Of a stretch of DNA of 64,000 nucleotides, positions 22,497 to 33,567 are shown piece after piece (the stretch's first letter is position 1; the number at the start of each line of letters is the position of its first letter). Source of the stretch: Silurus meridionalis. Lineage: Eukaryota > Chordata > Actinopteri > Siluriformes > Siluridae. The stretch is from positions 13,410,990 through 13,474,989 of the forward strand of contig NC_060892.1 in assembly GCF_014805685.1 (NCBI RefSeq), given 5' to 3'. Made by a program: the position numbers and the translations under genes. The notes below the pieces were generated by a model. The model did not search any database. It was not told the origin of the DNA and saw only the letters and a list, made by a program, of their open reading frames with translations.

Positions 22497-24602
22497 ACGC
22501 ATCCCATACAACGCAGAATATCGCCATTTCATACAGGTCAAGTGTCCTGGGTGGATTGTGAGTGAAAATCCATGACCTCAGCACATCTCCCCTGCTGAAA
22601 CATAATCAGATTTCATATTTACTCTGCACAAATCCTCCTCACCTAATCTCCATCTACAGAGCCAGAGCACATTAAACAACCTGAACTGGCTGAACAGCCA
22701 CCACAGTGTGTTCTAACACAACGACTCAGAGATAGCAGGTGAGTTTTAGAGGAGATTTGACTGTTGATGCAGTGAGAAGTGACAGATAAACAGGTGTGAT
22801 TTTTAAATCAGCTCTCGTGTGAATTGTATTTTCCTCCCAGTCGTTAGCTCAAATCTCTGCTTTATATTTAAACACAGTATCTTGTTATCACTTTAAAAAA
22901 AAGCGGGTTCTTGGCAGCCTTCGCAGAATAACACAAACATTTCCCTAAATGATTGCAGAAGAGTTCATTAGCAAAGTGTCATCATATTTGTTTATTGAAG
23001 CTGTTCAGACACTCTTCTCTCTGTGGAAACAGTATATTATATTAACAGCACTTCCTAGTGTTATTTCAATTACAGTGATTGCAAACTATTACGTGTTCTG
23101 AAGTTTCAGGTGATCACTTTTCATTTCAGTTAAACAATTGATTAATCTTACAATCTTTATCTGCCCCATAATCATGTAACTGGGGGTTGGGGAAAGCCTT
23201 AGGGCCACTGACTATATGGATATACACCTTCTGCACATTTTAATACGAATCCAGGATCATTCATTTTTATTATTGGTTAAGGCAGAAAATGAAGATGATA
23301 CAGGACAAGAGCCTCAGTTAATATTTACATTTAAATTCAGAATGTGATGTGTATTTTTCATGGTGCCTGATGGACTGGTGCTGCTGATCCTATAGGATTT
23401 TTTTGCAGAAGATTTTTACCTAGAGTTCATTACGCACAGCAGTGAGAGAACAATTGAATAGAAGAAAGAAAATCCTACAGTAACTCAAATAAACATTATT
23501 TACAACCATGGTGAACACAACAGCATTTTATAAAACCCTGCAAACCCTCAGGAAGACGGGCAACAACAGCAGAAGTTCCACTGCTATCAGCCAAAAACAG
23601 GAATCTTAGTGTTTCAAAAAACAGACCAGTAAAGACCTAAAAATATTTGATTGTCTTTTGCCAGATTCACTTAAACTGGGGGGAAAAAAGACGAGATTGG
23701 AGATGAGAGATCTAATAGTCCCAGGCGTACAAGTGTTCCTATTCAAGTGGCTACTGAGTGTCTCTCTTTGTAACAAGGTTTAGAAAGTCACACTAGATAA
23801 AAACATTTGTGAATAAAATGTAAATTCCTGCCTCGAGTCTCTCAGGTGCCAGAATAATCATTTTTTATGCCTCTTTTTTATTTCCCTTCACCCTGCAGTG
23901 TTGCTCAGTTCTGATCCTGCAGGATTCCCTCTGCCCTGACATGCAGTTAACAGCAGTGTGAAGGGAATAAATGTGATATAAACATATCATTTTCCATAAA
24001 CGATTCGCTGAGAGGCGTTTTTACGTCTCAGCAGTTTACCAGAACAATTTAGTGATAGAAGGTTAGGATTTGAGTATGTTTGTACTTAAGATGATTAAAA
24101 ACTTCTCAAGAATGAACTGTAATAAATCTAAAGAGGTGTTCAGTAGTGCAGTGGTTCAGTAGTCTCGGGTAGTAAATAACCGACTGATCAAGATTATTAG
24201 ATTCAGTTCACTTGATGCTAATTGTAGTCATAAAAAAACCAGTAATAATAAATGTGCAATTTTTTATTTTTATTCTTAGCATTGTATATGATATTCAAAA
24301 TATATACATGTATGCTTTTCGATGGCACCACACCACTTTTTCTTCACTGATCCCAAGACTCTTTTCTTTTTGCTTTAAAGTAAAAACGTGAAAAAAAACC
24401 CCACAAACAATACATAGCTATTTGAAGCCAAATCAGCAAAATCACATGCAAATGTAATAAAGTATACAGATGGCAAATTTTAATAATAAATTTCCAGTTA
24501 TGGGGGGAAAAAATGCAATTATGATCAGATCAAATAGTTTTTTAAGCCTCTATTCAATCTTTTATTTTTGGATGGCACTGAGTGTGAGCTATTTCTAGTT
24601 CT

Positions 24603-24686
24603 GCACATTGTTTGACCAGGTTTTTCTCTCCGTTAAGTCGGCATCATGACTTAACTGAGGAAAAAAAACCTGGTCAAACAATGTGC
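24603..24686. repeat. 84-nt near-perfect hairpin
   Basis: The outer 23 bases (starting GCACATTGTTTGACCAGG) are perfectly complementary to the last 23. Inside, TTAAGTC pairs with GACTTAA around an 8-base loop, with a small mismatch or bulge zone between. It lies just downstream of the predicted znf609 polyadenylation signal. It could be a miRNA-like precursor, a small foldback transposon or simply an inverted repeat. Confidence 0.9.
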
Positions 24687-24727
24687 TGGTAATGTAGCGC
24701 AAGTGCTTTAACTAAACCTCTGTTGGC

Positions 24728-24731
<4 letters not shown>

Positions 24732-24793
<62 letters not shown>
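24732..24793. repeat. (CA)n microsatellite
   Basis: About 30 CA units between the hairpin and the znf609 3' end. Confidence 0.98.
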
Positions 24794-24794
<1 letters not shown>

Positions 24795-24896
24795 ATATAG
24801 TACAGGTCACACACAGCTACTCCATCACGCTAGTTATAGAGTACAGTAGAAGGAAGAGAGCCACACAAGGACAGATGTGATTGTCTCATAAAAAGA

Positions 24897-24902
24897 TTTA
24901 TT
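24897..24902 (-). terminator. znf609: Candidate polyadenylation signal AATAAA
   Basis: AATAAA on the minus strand, followed by a T/G-containing stretch. It is the last clear hexamer before the intergenic (CA)n repeat. The choice among several hexamers is a guess. Confidence 0.35.
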
Positions 24903-26109
24903 TTTTGCCTAAATGTACAAAGGCAAGTTGCAGTATTGTATAAAAAAGAAACATGGTAATGTACACTTTACATATAAGAGGACAGTCCAGGAGGAAGCTG
25001 GAGGATCGGAGCCGAGGAATTATTCAAAACGCAACCATTAAAAAAAAATGTAAACATCCTTTTAGTACCAGTGACTGATACTTTGATAGAAACGGTCTCG
25101 CTGGGCCTGGGGTAGAGGCCGGGGATGAGGGCGGAGCTCGCTTACACAGGAAGGTGGGAGTCCAGTGTGAAGAATGATGGAAAACCATGCAAAAGAGCAC
25201 AGCTTCCACTAGAGAGATAATCAAAGGTCAAGCACCATTCAGGAGGTTTTACAGAAGACAGGAGTGCAAAATCAGAGCGAGTGACGAATAAACTGAATCC
25301 CGGTTTCATTACACCTTATTGCATTGTGTCGGTTGAGCGGAACTAAACACACCTGAAAATGTATTTTAGTGGCTTCAGGGTGGATATGAAACCCATTTCG
25401 CAGTAGAGCTCAGTGTCAGCTGATGGTGTTCGGCTGCAGAGGATAAATAAGAGCACTGCTGAATCATTTCACGAGCTTGAGCGCATACAGAAGCAAACAG
25501 TTTTATTAGTGAACCTGAATGTGCATGTGGCTTAGTCGGTTTGAACGTTTCAGATTAAAACCACAACAACAACAAAAAACCCTGCTGTCGCAAAAAATAT
25601 CTAGTCTGAAAATTGCATTGTGAATGAATTGCGTCTGCAGTCCTGATGCTTGTGGTCACAGAAATGGGTAAAGATTTCGAGAGAAAAAAACAAACAAAAA
25701 AAACCCCAACAAGTGTTATGACATCAGTACAGAGGAGTTAATGGGAGGAGAAAAGCAAAACAAACAAACAAAAAATAGAGACATCAAATCTTATAAAGAA
25801 TATCTTATAAAGCACTGAACACAAAAAACCCCGATGGTTCCCCAGTCGCATTTTTAAAATAATTCCTCTGTACATCATATACAGACACCATATTGTGTGT
25901 GCAGAGCAAGACAGCAATACAAAAACAGGCAAAATAAAAAAAAAGGGGGAAAAGAAGAGGAACAGAAATAAGAAAGCGTTGCCTGAGAAGACACCATCAC
26001 ATTTCTAGTGCTATAGTACACCATGCTGAGCCACGACACACGCCTGCTTTAAAAAAATACAAATAAAATACAAAAAATAAAAAATATAAAGTAAAAAAAA
26101 AACATTTTC

Positions 26110-26111
<2 letters not shown>

Positions 26112-26174
<63 letters not shown>
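26112..26174. repeat. (TA)n microsatellite
   Basis: About 31 TA units inside the predicted znf609 3' UTR. Confidence 0.97.
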
Positions 26175-26176
<2 letters not shown>

Positions 26177-26349
26177 CTAAATAAAGATCAAGCTCTGACA
26201 CTTGCAACACAGTGGAGCAGCACATCACATCAATGACACGGACCCCTAACTAAACATCCCTCGAAAGGTGTCACACACTGCATTGTAAAAAACACGTGTC
26301 GTCACATCACTGACTAGTCGATTTAAGTAGAGTTAGTACGTCTGACAAT

Positions 26350-26354
<5 letters not shown>

Positions 26355-26412
<58 letters not shown>
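26355..26412. repeat. (GA)n microsatellite
   Basis: About 28 GA units inside the predicted znf609 3' UTR, where it is a CU repeat in the transcript. Confidence 0.97.
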
Positions 26413-26414
<2 letters not shown>

Positions 26415-27384
26415 CAAAATAAAAGAAAGCTCTAGAAATATAGCAGCTGAGCAACGTCTGGTTTAGCCGAGCACAAGGCGAGATGTTTTGCTGGGTTTCA
26501 TCTGATTCTGCATGTCCTCCATGTCTGCACAGCCGACACGACTCCTGCACGACTGCGCATGAGCTCGACTGGAACGAGCGCGACCTGATACTTTAATAAA
26601 TACTTATGCAAAACAACATTTCAGCCTGATCCGTGATCTTCGAATTGAAACCGAATATATTAAGAAGACAGACACTGGCATTTCCTCTGTATGAAAGTGT
26701 GAACTGTAATCTGAATGGATAAAAAAAAAAAAAAACCCCAAACAACTGACCCTCCTGAAAAACAAAACAGAAAAATACTCTAAAAAATAAAAAGCAGTCT
26801 TGAGGCGTGTGGCGATGAGAACTACACGGGAGCCAACACCAATGAGACACGTTTAGGAAAGATTTAGAACACAACCATTGTGGGAAGTCACAGATGCTTC
26901 AGCGAGGAGGAAAATGTGCACTCGGAAAAAATAAAAAAACCAACGTCAACCATTTCAATATTGGTAATGATAATATAAGTTCAGTCTTTTTTTAAATTTT
27001 CATTTGACCCACTGGACTGTACCTCAACGCCTGACCACAACCTGCATGTGGGAGTGTGTTATGCAGTCCAACATTCTCACGAGTAGAGGTTTATTATTTT
27101 GATTTAAATTCCTTGCTAGTTCACAGAGAGAGTTCAAGTAGCCGGCTGGGCGAGGTGGGGCAGCAGGATGGCTTTGAACCTGGTCTCACAGTCCTCAGTG
27201 GGGTAACGAGGTACGGATGCTAAGAAAACGTCAGTCTGCCACACATTCCGGCAGGAAAAAAAAATAGCAACTAAAAATATAGAAACACCATTCAACTGAT
27301 GTCTAAATGAACTCCATATACTTCCCCATGTGATCCAGTCACATGTTGTATTAGTGAAGATGAGGTCGAGTCAGTCATGGTTCC

Positions 27385-28224
27385 CTGGACAGAAAAAAAA
27401 GGGAACGAAAAACATTTTTACATAACTAAATACAAATAACAGATCATATGTTGTATAGAAAAATACAAATACAAGGTGAACAATAAAAGGATTTGAGCTG
27501 CTTTTTTCTATAATTTGTTCTATTCGAAAATCTTTCAAATCACACACACTCCTTCCACTTTTATGTGGCTGTACCGATTAACTGCCTACTTTAATTTCTG
27601 GCTACTAGTTTATTTATAATTTTGGAAACAGGAGCAAATCAGTTTACCGGAATATATAAAAAATAAAAATAAAAAAAATAAAAAAAGGAAAGAAAAAAAA
27701 CTTCCTGCATACCTGTCAAGTTAAGACTAATCATGAACATGACTGATGAACTGTTGGAGCCAAAATGTACACACCATGCTGACAGGACCACCATTTCTAC
27801 CTCCAGGTTTTTTTTTTCAATTCACAATTTCCCTTTAATAATAACAATAATTCAAAAAGAAATAATAAGAGACAATGCTATGATGGGCCACCAGGTGTCA
27901 GTGTAAGACATCCCCTGCAGGAAATTCAGGAACACAAAATAAACACCGGCCTCAGCTCGAGCACCTTTAAATAATCATGATGATTCAGAGCTCTAAAGGT
28001 GCTCTGTGTGCCTGTATTCAAGCTTATACAGCACTATGATCAGTTCTGAGAATAAATCCTGCTTAAACATTAAAGCACACGTCTTTTAGCTAAATAAACA
28101 CTGCAGCTCCTAAAGCTGTTCGATTAATAATAATAAACAAAAAACCTCTTAGATCCCGTAAAGTTTAACACAGTGGTGTCCTCGCTGTTATGGGAGCTGT
28201 CTGTTATCTAGCTGTTTGTCTTAC
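27385..28224 (-). other. znf609 3' UTR intron (inferred)
   Basis: Between the donor at 28224 and the acceptor at 27385. It is AT-rich with no coding frame or recognised repeat. Confidence 0.5.
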
Positions 28225-28229
28225 CGTTC

Positions 28230-28303
28230 TCACCTCCGTGCTGGTGGGTAGAGGGAAGGGGCTGCAGCTTGCTGACTGGCAACAATAGCTGATGAGGGTA
28301 GAC
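28230..28303 (-). CDS. znf609: znf609 last coding exon with stop codon
   Basis: Acceptor TTCTCACAG is followed by two bases completing a glycine codon. The exon then encodes LPSSAIVASQQAAAPSLYPP and ARR, then TGA. This matches the ZNF609 C-terminus (human ends A-I-V-A-S-Q-Q ... S-L-Y-P-P-P-R-R). The TGA is directly overlapped by one possible donor (AG followed by GTGAGA), and a second (CG followed by GTAAGA) lies five bases beyond the stop, so a 3' UTR intron follows. Confidence 0.92.
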
Positions 28304-28826
28304 CTGTGAGAATGAACAGTAAGGAAGCAAGTTGAATGGCACCATTAGTGGAGAACAGTGTAATTATCCTGTAATGATGGAACTATGAGGTTTCAAATAG
28401 ATTCAGGTTAAATTTGTGTGCATTAAAGTCATGCCACATAGAGCATTTCAATGCTAAGAACAATCCAATTATATAGTTAAAAAAATGTTTAAATTGCATT
28501 TTAGAAAATCAGTGATGTAATATGAACACTGAAAAATGCCATGTGAAACTCTAGACACATGACGTTTGTGGTTACGTTCTTTGTAGTGATAGGAGAGAAG
28601 CCATCAGGAGTGGCTGTGGTTTGAATCTGGCTAAATATTTCAGCCAGACGAAGCCAAAGCTCTGTTGTGGTGCAGACACAAATTGGGAGTAATTTTATCT
28701 CAGGCGGTTTTTTGGGTTATAAAACGACCACTTTGCATGAAGGATGTTTTGGCAGCATGGAGACACCACAAGATGACTTGAGTACTTTTTCATGAGCACT
28801 GAGGAACATGCAGGAGGAGTGCTAAC
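28304..28826 (-). other. znf609 intron
   Basis: A short AT-rich intron with nothing else recognised. Confidence 0.8.
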
Positions 28827-29174
28827 CTGTGGCATAGGACAGGTCGTACTGGCCAGGTACAAGTGGGTAGCCCAGGTGGTGGTGAGACTGCATGATTCTC
28901 TGCGAGGGAGACGAACGGGGTCGATCCATTTCTCGCTCACGCTCTCTTTCTCTCTCCGCCGCTCCTCGCTCTCGCTCGTGTGCCACTTTCTCGCTAACTG
29001 TGGGCGATTTGCTCTTGTACTGGTTGGCGTGTTGGTGCAGGATGTCCAGGGCTTTGGCATCAGAGGACGACTTGCTGCTGACCGTAGGACTCGAGCGAGA
29101 TTTCTCACCCTCCTCACCCCCACCCATCTTACTGCCATAAGGTGAGAACGGGTAACCAGCAGGTAAATACGATC
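28827..29174 (-). CDS. znf609: znf609 penultimate coding exon
   Basis: This 348-bp exon encodes SYLPAGYPFSPYGSKM, then a serine-rich stretch, DAKALDILHQHANQYKSKSP, an R-E-R-E-R-E-R-E charged run and HHHLGYPLVPGQYDLSYATG. All of these blocks occur in order in human ZNF609, where the histidine run is longer. The acceptor is CCTACTCAG and the donor is ACAG followed by GTTAGC, a rather weak donor but the only one with the right phase. The R-E repeat comes from a CT/GA-rich coding microsatellite. Plus-strand open frames here are antisense shadows. Confidence 0.95.
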
Positions 29175-29267
29175 CTGAGTAGGGAGACAATGTTAGATTA
29201 GAAAGGGAACTATTTACTCTTGAAATCTTCCAAACGTTCAAAGGTAACATTTTGAGAATTAGGGGCG

Positions 29268-29690
29268 TAATGGTACAAGTATTCGTACCACAATTCTACA
29301 GTATAAGGCTTGGTACACGTGTAAATGCAATTATTTTTCCACGTGAAACACAGTTAAAATCCGAGGCTGATGTTTTCTTATGTTAAGTGCTTTGCCTACA
29401 TGTTTCTAGTTTGCAAACAATAAAACCAAAACAATCATAATTCAGCGCATGAAGAATGACTAAAGTTTGTCTCGGCTTTGAGTTATGGACACATGCGGAG
29501 TTAATGTCAATATATAATAAAGTCATTGGAAACAACAATTCCCAGTATGTGGCTTTAATCCAACGACTAATAAATGTCTCGCTATAAAGTTCTTTTTGCT
29601 GGCTTGCATTCACACCCTGCTCTGCTGCCAAATGCTTTGCAGTGCAGAAACATAGAAGAGAAAATGATAACAAAAAACCACCATAGGGTG
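29268..29690 (+). mobile_element. hAT-like nonautonomous element, left end
   Basis: Begins TTAGGGGCGTAATGGTAC, followed by GTATTCGTACC, a variant of a common fish hAT-type terminus. A matching terminus in the reverse orientation is at 53600-53682. The right end here is not clear, so the limit is approximate. Confidence 0.5.
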
Positions 29691-29814
29691 TCTCACAGCA
29701 TGAGAATTAACTGTTAGATGGTGATTAGTCTTTGCCCTTATGAATACTGGTGTTGTGCAAAGCTCATTATTGCAGGTGTGCCATTTTCTAGCTGTTTAAT
29801 CTTAATTTACATGT

Positions 29815-29856
29815 ATGGCATTTGGCAGATGCCCTTATCCAAAGAGACTTACAGCT
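29815..29856 (-). mobile_element. Tail of an L2-like LINE or derived SINE
   Basis: The plus strand reads GGCATTTGGCAGATGCCCTT followed by ATCCAAAGAGACTTAC, the reverse complement of the GATAAGGGCGTCTGCTAAAT tail seen at 47730-47780. Confidence 0.65.
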
Positions 29857-29880
29857 GAGTTTTTAGAATCTACTTCATAC

Positions 29881-30205
29881 CTGGATAGTTCTGCATCATG
29901 ACTGAGGGCATTCCTCTGTATCCAGGATGGTTGGGGTCGTAGCCTTGCCCATAGGGATATCCATGCATGTAGTGCATGTAGGGTTGCTGTTGGGCCAGCG
30001 CAGAGGAGAAAGGCATATGAGCATTCGACCGAGGGTCTTTCCCTGTACCTCGGTAGTCCTCAGAGCCAGGAGCACATGAGCGATCTGCACTCTCCTTGCT
30101 CTCTTCTTTGGTGCTCGACTCCTTAGTCCGTGATCGCTCATCTTTGCTTTTCCTCTCTCTGTCACGTTCTCGCTCCTCCTCGACCTGTCTCTGGTTCTCA
30201 GGATA
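29881..30205 (-). CDS. znf609: znf609 exon, R/E-rich region and tyrosine-rich tail
   Basis: This 325-bp exon starts YPENQRQVEEERERDRERKS and continues to SYxPYMHGY-type sequence (YMHYMHGYPYGQGYDPNHPG), then VMMQNYPG. The order and the tyrosine/proline-rich block match ZNF609. Human has a slightly longer E-A-E-P-R-M-W segment at the start that I do not find here. The acceptor is TTTACCAG and the donor is CCAG followed by GTATGA. The phase matches the next exon. Confidence 0.93.
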
Positions 30206-30290
30206 CTGGTAAACACAGTCACATTTTTCCGTGAGCAAAATCTTAGTAAAATTTAAACCTTTACAAATTAAGAAGTGAGAAACTCCTTAC
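30206..30290 (-). other. 85-nt znf609 mini-intron
   Basis: Donor GTAAGG and acceptor TTTACCAG are only 85 bases apart. A TTTACTAAGA branchpoint-like motif lies about 40 bases before the acceptor. It sits next to the largest exon of the gene. Confidence 0.85.
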
Positions 30291-32592
30291 CTGTCTGTAC
30301 CACACAGACTGCTCCATGCCTGGCCTGGCCGACTCCACACCCGGTTTATTAGAGTCCTCTTTACCGTGATGGCCACCTTCGCTGAGCTTCACCTTTAAGC
30401 CTTCCGTTTGCTGGGGCTGGAGCTTAGCCTCCTCTGCTTTTGGGATGATGACAGACTTGGCTGGCTCTGAAGATGAGTCCCTCTGTTTGCTGGGTGCCTG
30501 TGGCTTTCCCAGATCAGACAGACTGGGGGCTTTTGTGAGTCCAGGGGGAAGAGAACTCTTTTGTTTCCAGTCATCCTTCATGGCGGCTTCTCTCTCTTTC
30601 ATGACCGTTTCAGTTTTAGCTGCTCTGTGCTGCTCTGCCATCAATCTCTGCCTCTCCTCATACTGCTGCCTGTAGGCTGAACTAGTGTTCATGAGATGGT
30701 TGTGATACACCTGGTCTGGGTAACCATATGGGGGAACATAGTATTGGCCATAGTAGAGAGGCTGCATGTACATGTTGGGCCTTTGCTGGATCACTGAGGC
30801 TTGCTGTTGCTGCTGTTGTGGCTGGATGGAGACAGAATCTGCTTTTCGTTCCTCCTGAACCTCTGGTTTTGCCTTGTCTTCGCTTGGCTCTGGCTCTTCC
30901 TCTTTCTTTATCTTTACAGTTTGGCCATCTGGCTGTGGAGCACCAGTGCTAGCACCACTGGGGCTAGGGTGAGTGTAGTTTGGAGAATAGTAATTGTCAT
31001 AGCTAGCATAATAAGGTGACTCTTTATTGGTTGCCTGAGATGGAAAGAGAGCCTTTTTGGCTCCTTCCCTCCCAGACTGATCTTCTACTTTTGTTTTTAC
31101 ACCTTCCACTTTTCCCTCACCATCCTCTCCAGCATCAGAGATATCGGAGTATGCGGGGCTGTTTGTCTTCACCGAAGAGTTATCAGCCCCATTCTGAGTA
31201 ACAACATGGAGAGGAGCTAGAGGTTGTCCACTACTGTCCATACGACTGGCCACGCCAATTGATGGACTGGGCGCGTTATCTGTGAAGCTGTAAATTTTGT
31301 CTGCCTCAGCCTTAATGCTAGCTAAGCGACTTTGATGAAGATCTGAAGAACCATTTAAATGGCCTTCACTTCGGCTTCCAGGATCGGAAGACTCCGAGTA
31401 GGGGCTCTTCCCGTCTTCTGTTTTCCCACTTTTACCCGAAGGCTTGGGACTGTCTCCATCTTTCCCAGGCTCCTTCTTTTTCTTGTCCTTTTTCTTTTTG
31501 TCCTTGGAGCCCCCTAGAACCTGATTCATAGGAGAGGAGTCTCCAGGCACACCCGGCTTTGGCTGAATGCCTTTAAACTGGGGGCTTTTGGAAATGCTTT
31601 GAATCATTGAACTCATTCCTGGTGGATGGTTAGGACTCCCAGAGCTAAATGGAGTTGGCTGTAGGGGGTACATCTGCTGCGAAGACATGCCTGGAGCCAC
31701 CGGCCTGGAGGGTTTCATGTTCTTCTGGGTCAACTTATCAGGCTTGGTACTAGACTTTTTGGACTTTTTGTCCTCTATGCCATCATTACTGGCATCATCA
31801 GTGAGAGAAGGCCCATCCTCACAGCAATCCATGGAAATGCCACAAGCCTCTGCATCTGTTTCTCCATTTTTCTTTTTAGGCTTGGAGCCAAATTTCCCTG
31901 GGGAGGGAGAAGAACTATGTGCATCAAATCCTCTTCCTTTTGGAGTGACTGAGCGTGCTGGGGAAAGGGAACCTTTCTGGGAAACTGAAGCCCCGTTACA
32001 ACTTCCTGGGTCAGGGTGTAGAGAGGACTCTTCCCCGTACTCACTGTCGCCATCCATGTCCAGCTTAACATCGTCATCATTATGAGCACGAGCCTGATGG
32101 TACTTCAGGCCGTTGATGTGCTTGTACTTTTTGTTGCAGTTGGGGTATGGGCAGTCTATAAGTACTGGTGAGGGGCAATTGCGGTCTAAGGGAGGTGGAA
32201 GACACTCAGTCTTAATGGTGGGGAGCGGGACTCCAGAAGTTGGTACTACACTGTTGGAGTTAGTGCGCATACGCTTGTTGCCTTTAGTGTCCTCAGAGCT
32301 GGAGTTGGGTTCCATGTCGGAAACGGGCTTGTTCTTCCGCTTGCTGGCCGAAGAGGGGCTGGCTTTAACATCCTCAGTGTTACTATTGGGTGGAGTCCTT
32401 CGCTCAGAGGAGTTCTGACTGCCACGTCGAGCCTTGCTGTTGGACCCGGCTCTGGTCTTGCTACTGTTGCTGCCCTTGTTGTCAGAGGAGTTGCTGTTTT
32501 CATTGACTGGGGTGTTGCTGTTGGGACGCATTCTCTTACCTCGACCGCGCCCAGGCCTAATCTCCAAATCACTTGTGGGGGATTCACAGAAC
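30291..32592 (-). CDS. znf609: znf609 main exon with the single C2H2 zinc finger
   Basis: ZNF609 is a nuclear regulator reported to act with cohesin loader NIPBL and Integrator at promoters, and it is known in neural and lymphoid development. This 2302-bp exon opens FCESPTSDLEIRPGRGRGKR, a basic, probably nuclear-localising segment. A serine-rich stretch and a single finger follow (32082-32153): CPYPNCNKKYKHINGLKYHQ plus ARAH, spacing C-X4-C-X12-H-X4-H. Then come a lysine run (K-D-K-K-K-K, about 31470-31510), the invariant RLASIKAEADKIYSFTDN block (about 31262-31335), a Q-rich run (about 30796-30826) and RPNMYMQPLYYGQYYVPPYG. All appear in the same order in human ZNF609 and distinguish it from ZNF608. 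It ends WYRQ at the donor CAG followed by GTAAGG. Plus-strand open frames here are antisense shadows. Confidence 0.98.
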
Positions 32593-33479
32593 CTGAAAAA
32601 TTTGTTTAAAAAGGCCCAAGCTATAAAATGTGGGAATGTGCACAACTATAAAAATAAATGGTGTCATTTTCATGTTGAGCTGCCAAATTAATTTCCCCAT
32701 TCTAACAGAGCAACAATTAGGTGAATAATACGAAAAGAAAAACCCTTATAATTGTTGAATGATTCTAAAACCTGACTATTTGTTTACAAAACTATACATT
32801 TATTTTCTAATATGATATTAACACAATGGCTGATTTGTTGATTTTTGTCAAATGATTGTGTGCATGTTTTATGTTTAAAGGAAAGCCTGTTTAAATGAAT
32901 AAATTATCATAAATCACTCTGATGTCGAACAATTACTGAGTATGCCATCAACACGATGTTAATGTGCCTCACCATTGAAGAATGGAAACAGATTGGTGAC
33001 GTATCTGGATTTCTGTCTCCTACTGGAGAGAGTGTCTATTCTTATCCTTTCCCGCTAGTCTCTAAGCAGAGCGTCTGGCCTCCTCCCTGAGGCTTAAGAT
33101 GAAGTGTGTGGGATACACCTGGCTTACTGTGGCTTCGGTAGGGGCGGGGGAGAGGGGGAGGGGACCCGTGTCTAAGGAGAACTGACAGACAGGCACAGGT
33201 TGTGCTTTTCAGAGCTGATTGGGAGTAGTGCAGCACAGCCATGGATCTAATCAGACTGCTCTGCAGCTCTCATCACAGTCAGCTTGGATTAACCGGTGGT
33301 TGGAAGGATGGACAGATTAAATGAACTAAATTAGTCTTTAAAAGAATGTGTCTATTTACAGCTAACTATGTTTTGTGTATGTCAAACATCAAGAGGCCTG
33401 TACTAAAGAATAAAGATGCTGTGTTGAATGCTTTCAAAGGTTTTGAAGACATTTTTATTTGTATACTCCTTGTACATAC
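32593..33479 (-). other. znf609 intron
   Basis: AT-rich, with a GC-richer patch at about 33060-33180 containing GGGGCGGGGG-type runs on the plus strand. No coding frame recognised. Confidence 0.75.
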
Positions 33480-33567
33480 CTTGGCGGAGCCCAGTCATGG
33501 CGCGTACAATCTAGCAGCGTTCCAACGTACGTTTTGTTCCGCCATGTCACATTAACCACCAGCATCC
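33480..33567 (-). CDS. znf609: znf609 88-bp exon
   Basis: Acceptor CCTTTTCAG and donor AAG followed by GTATGT. After two bases completing a glycine codon, it encodes [20 protein letters not shown] and TRHDWAPP. This is nearly identical to human ZNF609 and highly conserved across the ZNF608/609 family. Too short for an ORF caller but unambiguous by similarity and phase. Confidence 0.97.

Larger units (their letters stand above)
18001..24880. other. Intergenic region between gramd2a promoter and znf609 3' end
   Basis: About 6.9 kb without a recognisable gene. It contains a retroposon-like repeat (18240-18482), a DNA-transposon remnant (19636-20145), MITE copy (c) (20882-21655), microsatellites at 22453-22496 and 24732-24793, and a hairpin-forming sequence (24603-24686). 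The remaining stretches (for example 21660-22450 and 22500-24600) show nothing I recognise. Confidence 0.65.
24880..27384 (-). other. znf609: Probable znf609 3' UTR exon
   Basis: On the minus strand TTTTTTTTCTGTCCAG forms a strong acceptor at 27384, downstream of a donor just after the znf609 stop codon. The sequence then continues without a coding frame to AATAAA at 24897-24902. Stop-exon and UTR-exon arrangement is inferred, as is the end. Other AATAAA-like hexamers, for example near 25502, could be used instead. The UTR would contain a (TA)n tract and a (GA)n tract. Confidence 0.5.
29175..29880 (-). other. znf609 intron with two repeat fragments
   Basis: Contains a hAT-like repeat fragment starting at about 29268 and the reverse-oriented tail of a LINE/SINE-type repeat at 29815-29855. 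Otherwise AT-rich with nothing recognised. Confidence 0.75.

Noticed and set aside
28792..29145. Plus-strand open frames across 28792-32691
   Set aside because: They are antisense shadows of GC-rich znf609 coding exons, whose minus-strand frame matches the ZNF609 protein throughout.
30206..30238. Alternative acceptor TACTAAG upstream of znf609 exon 29881-30205
   Set aside because: It keeps the frame but has no polypyrimidine tract, looks like the branchpoint, and would add residues absent from ZNF609 relatives.
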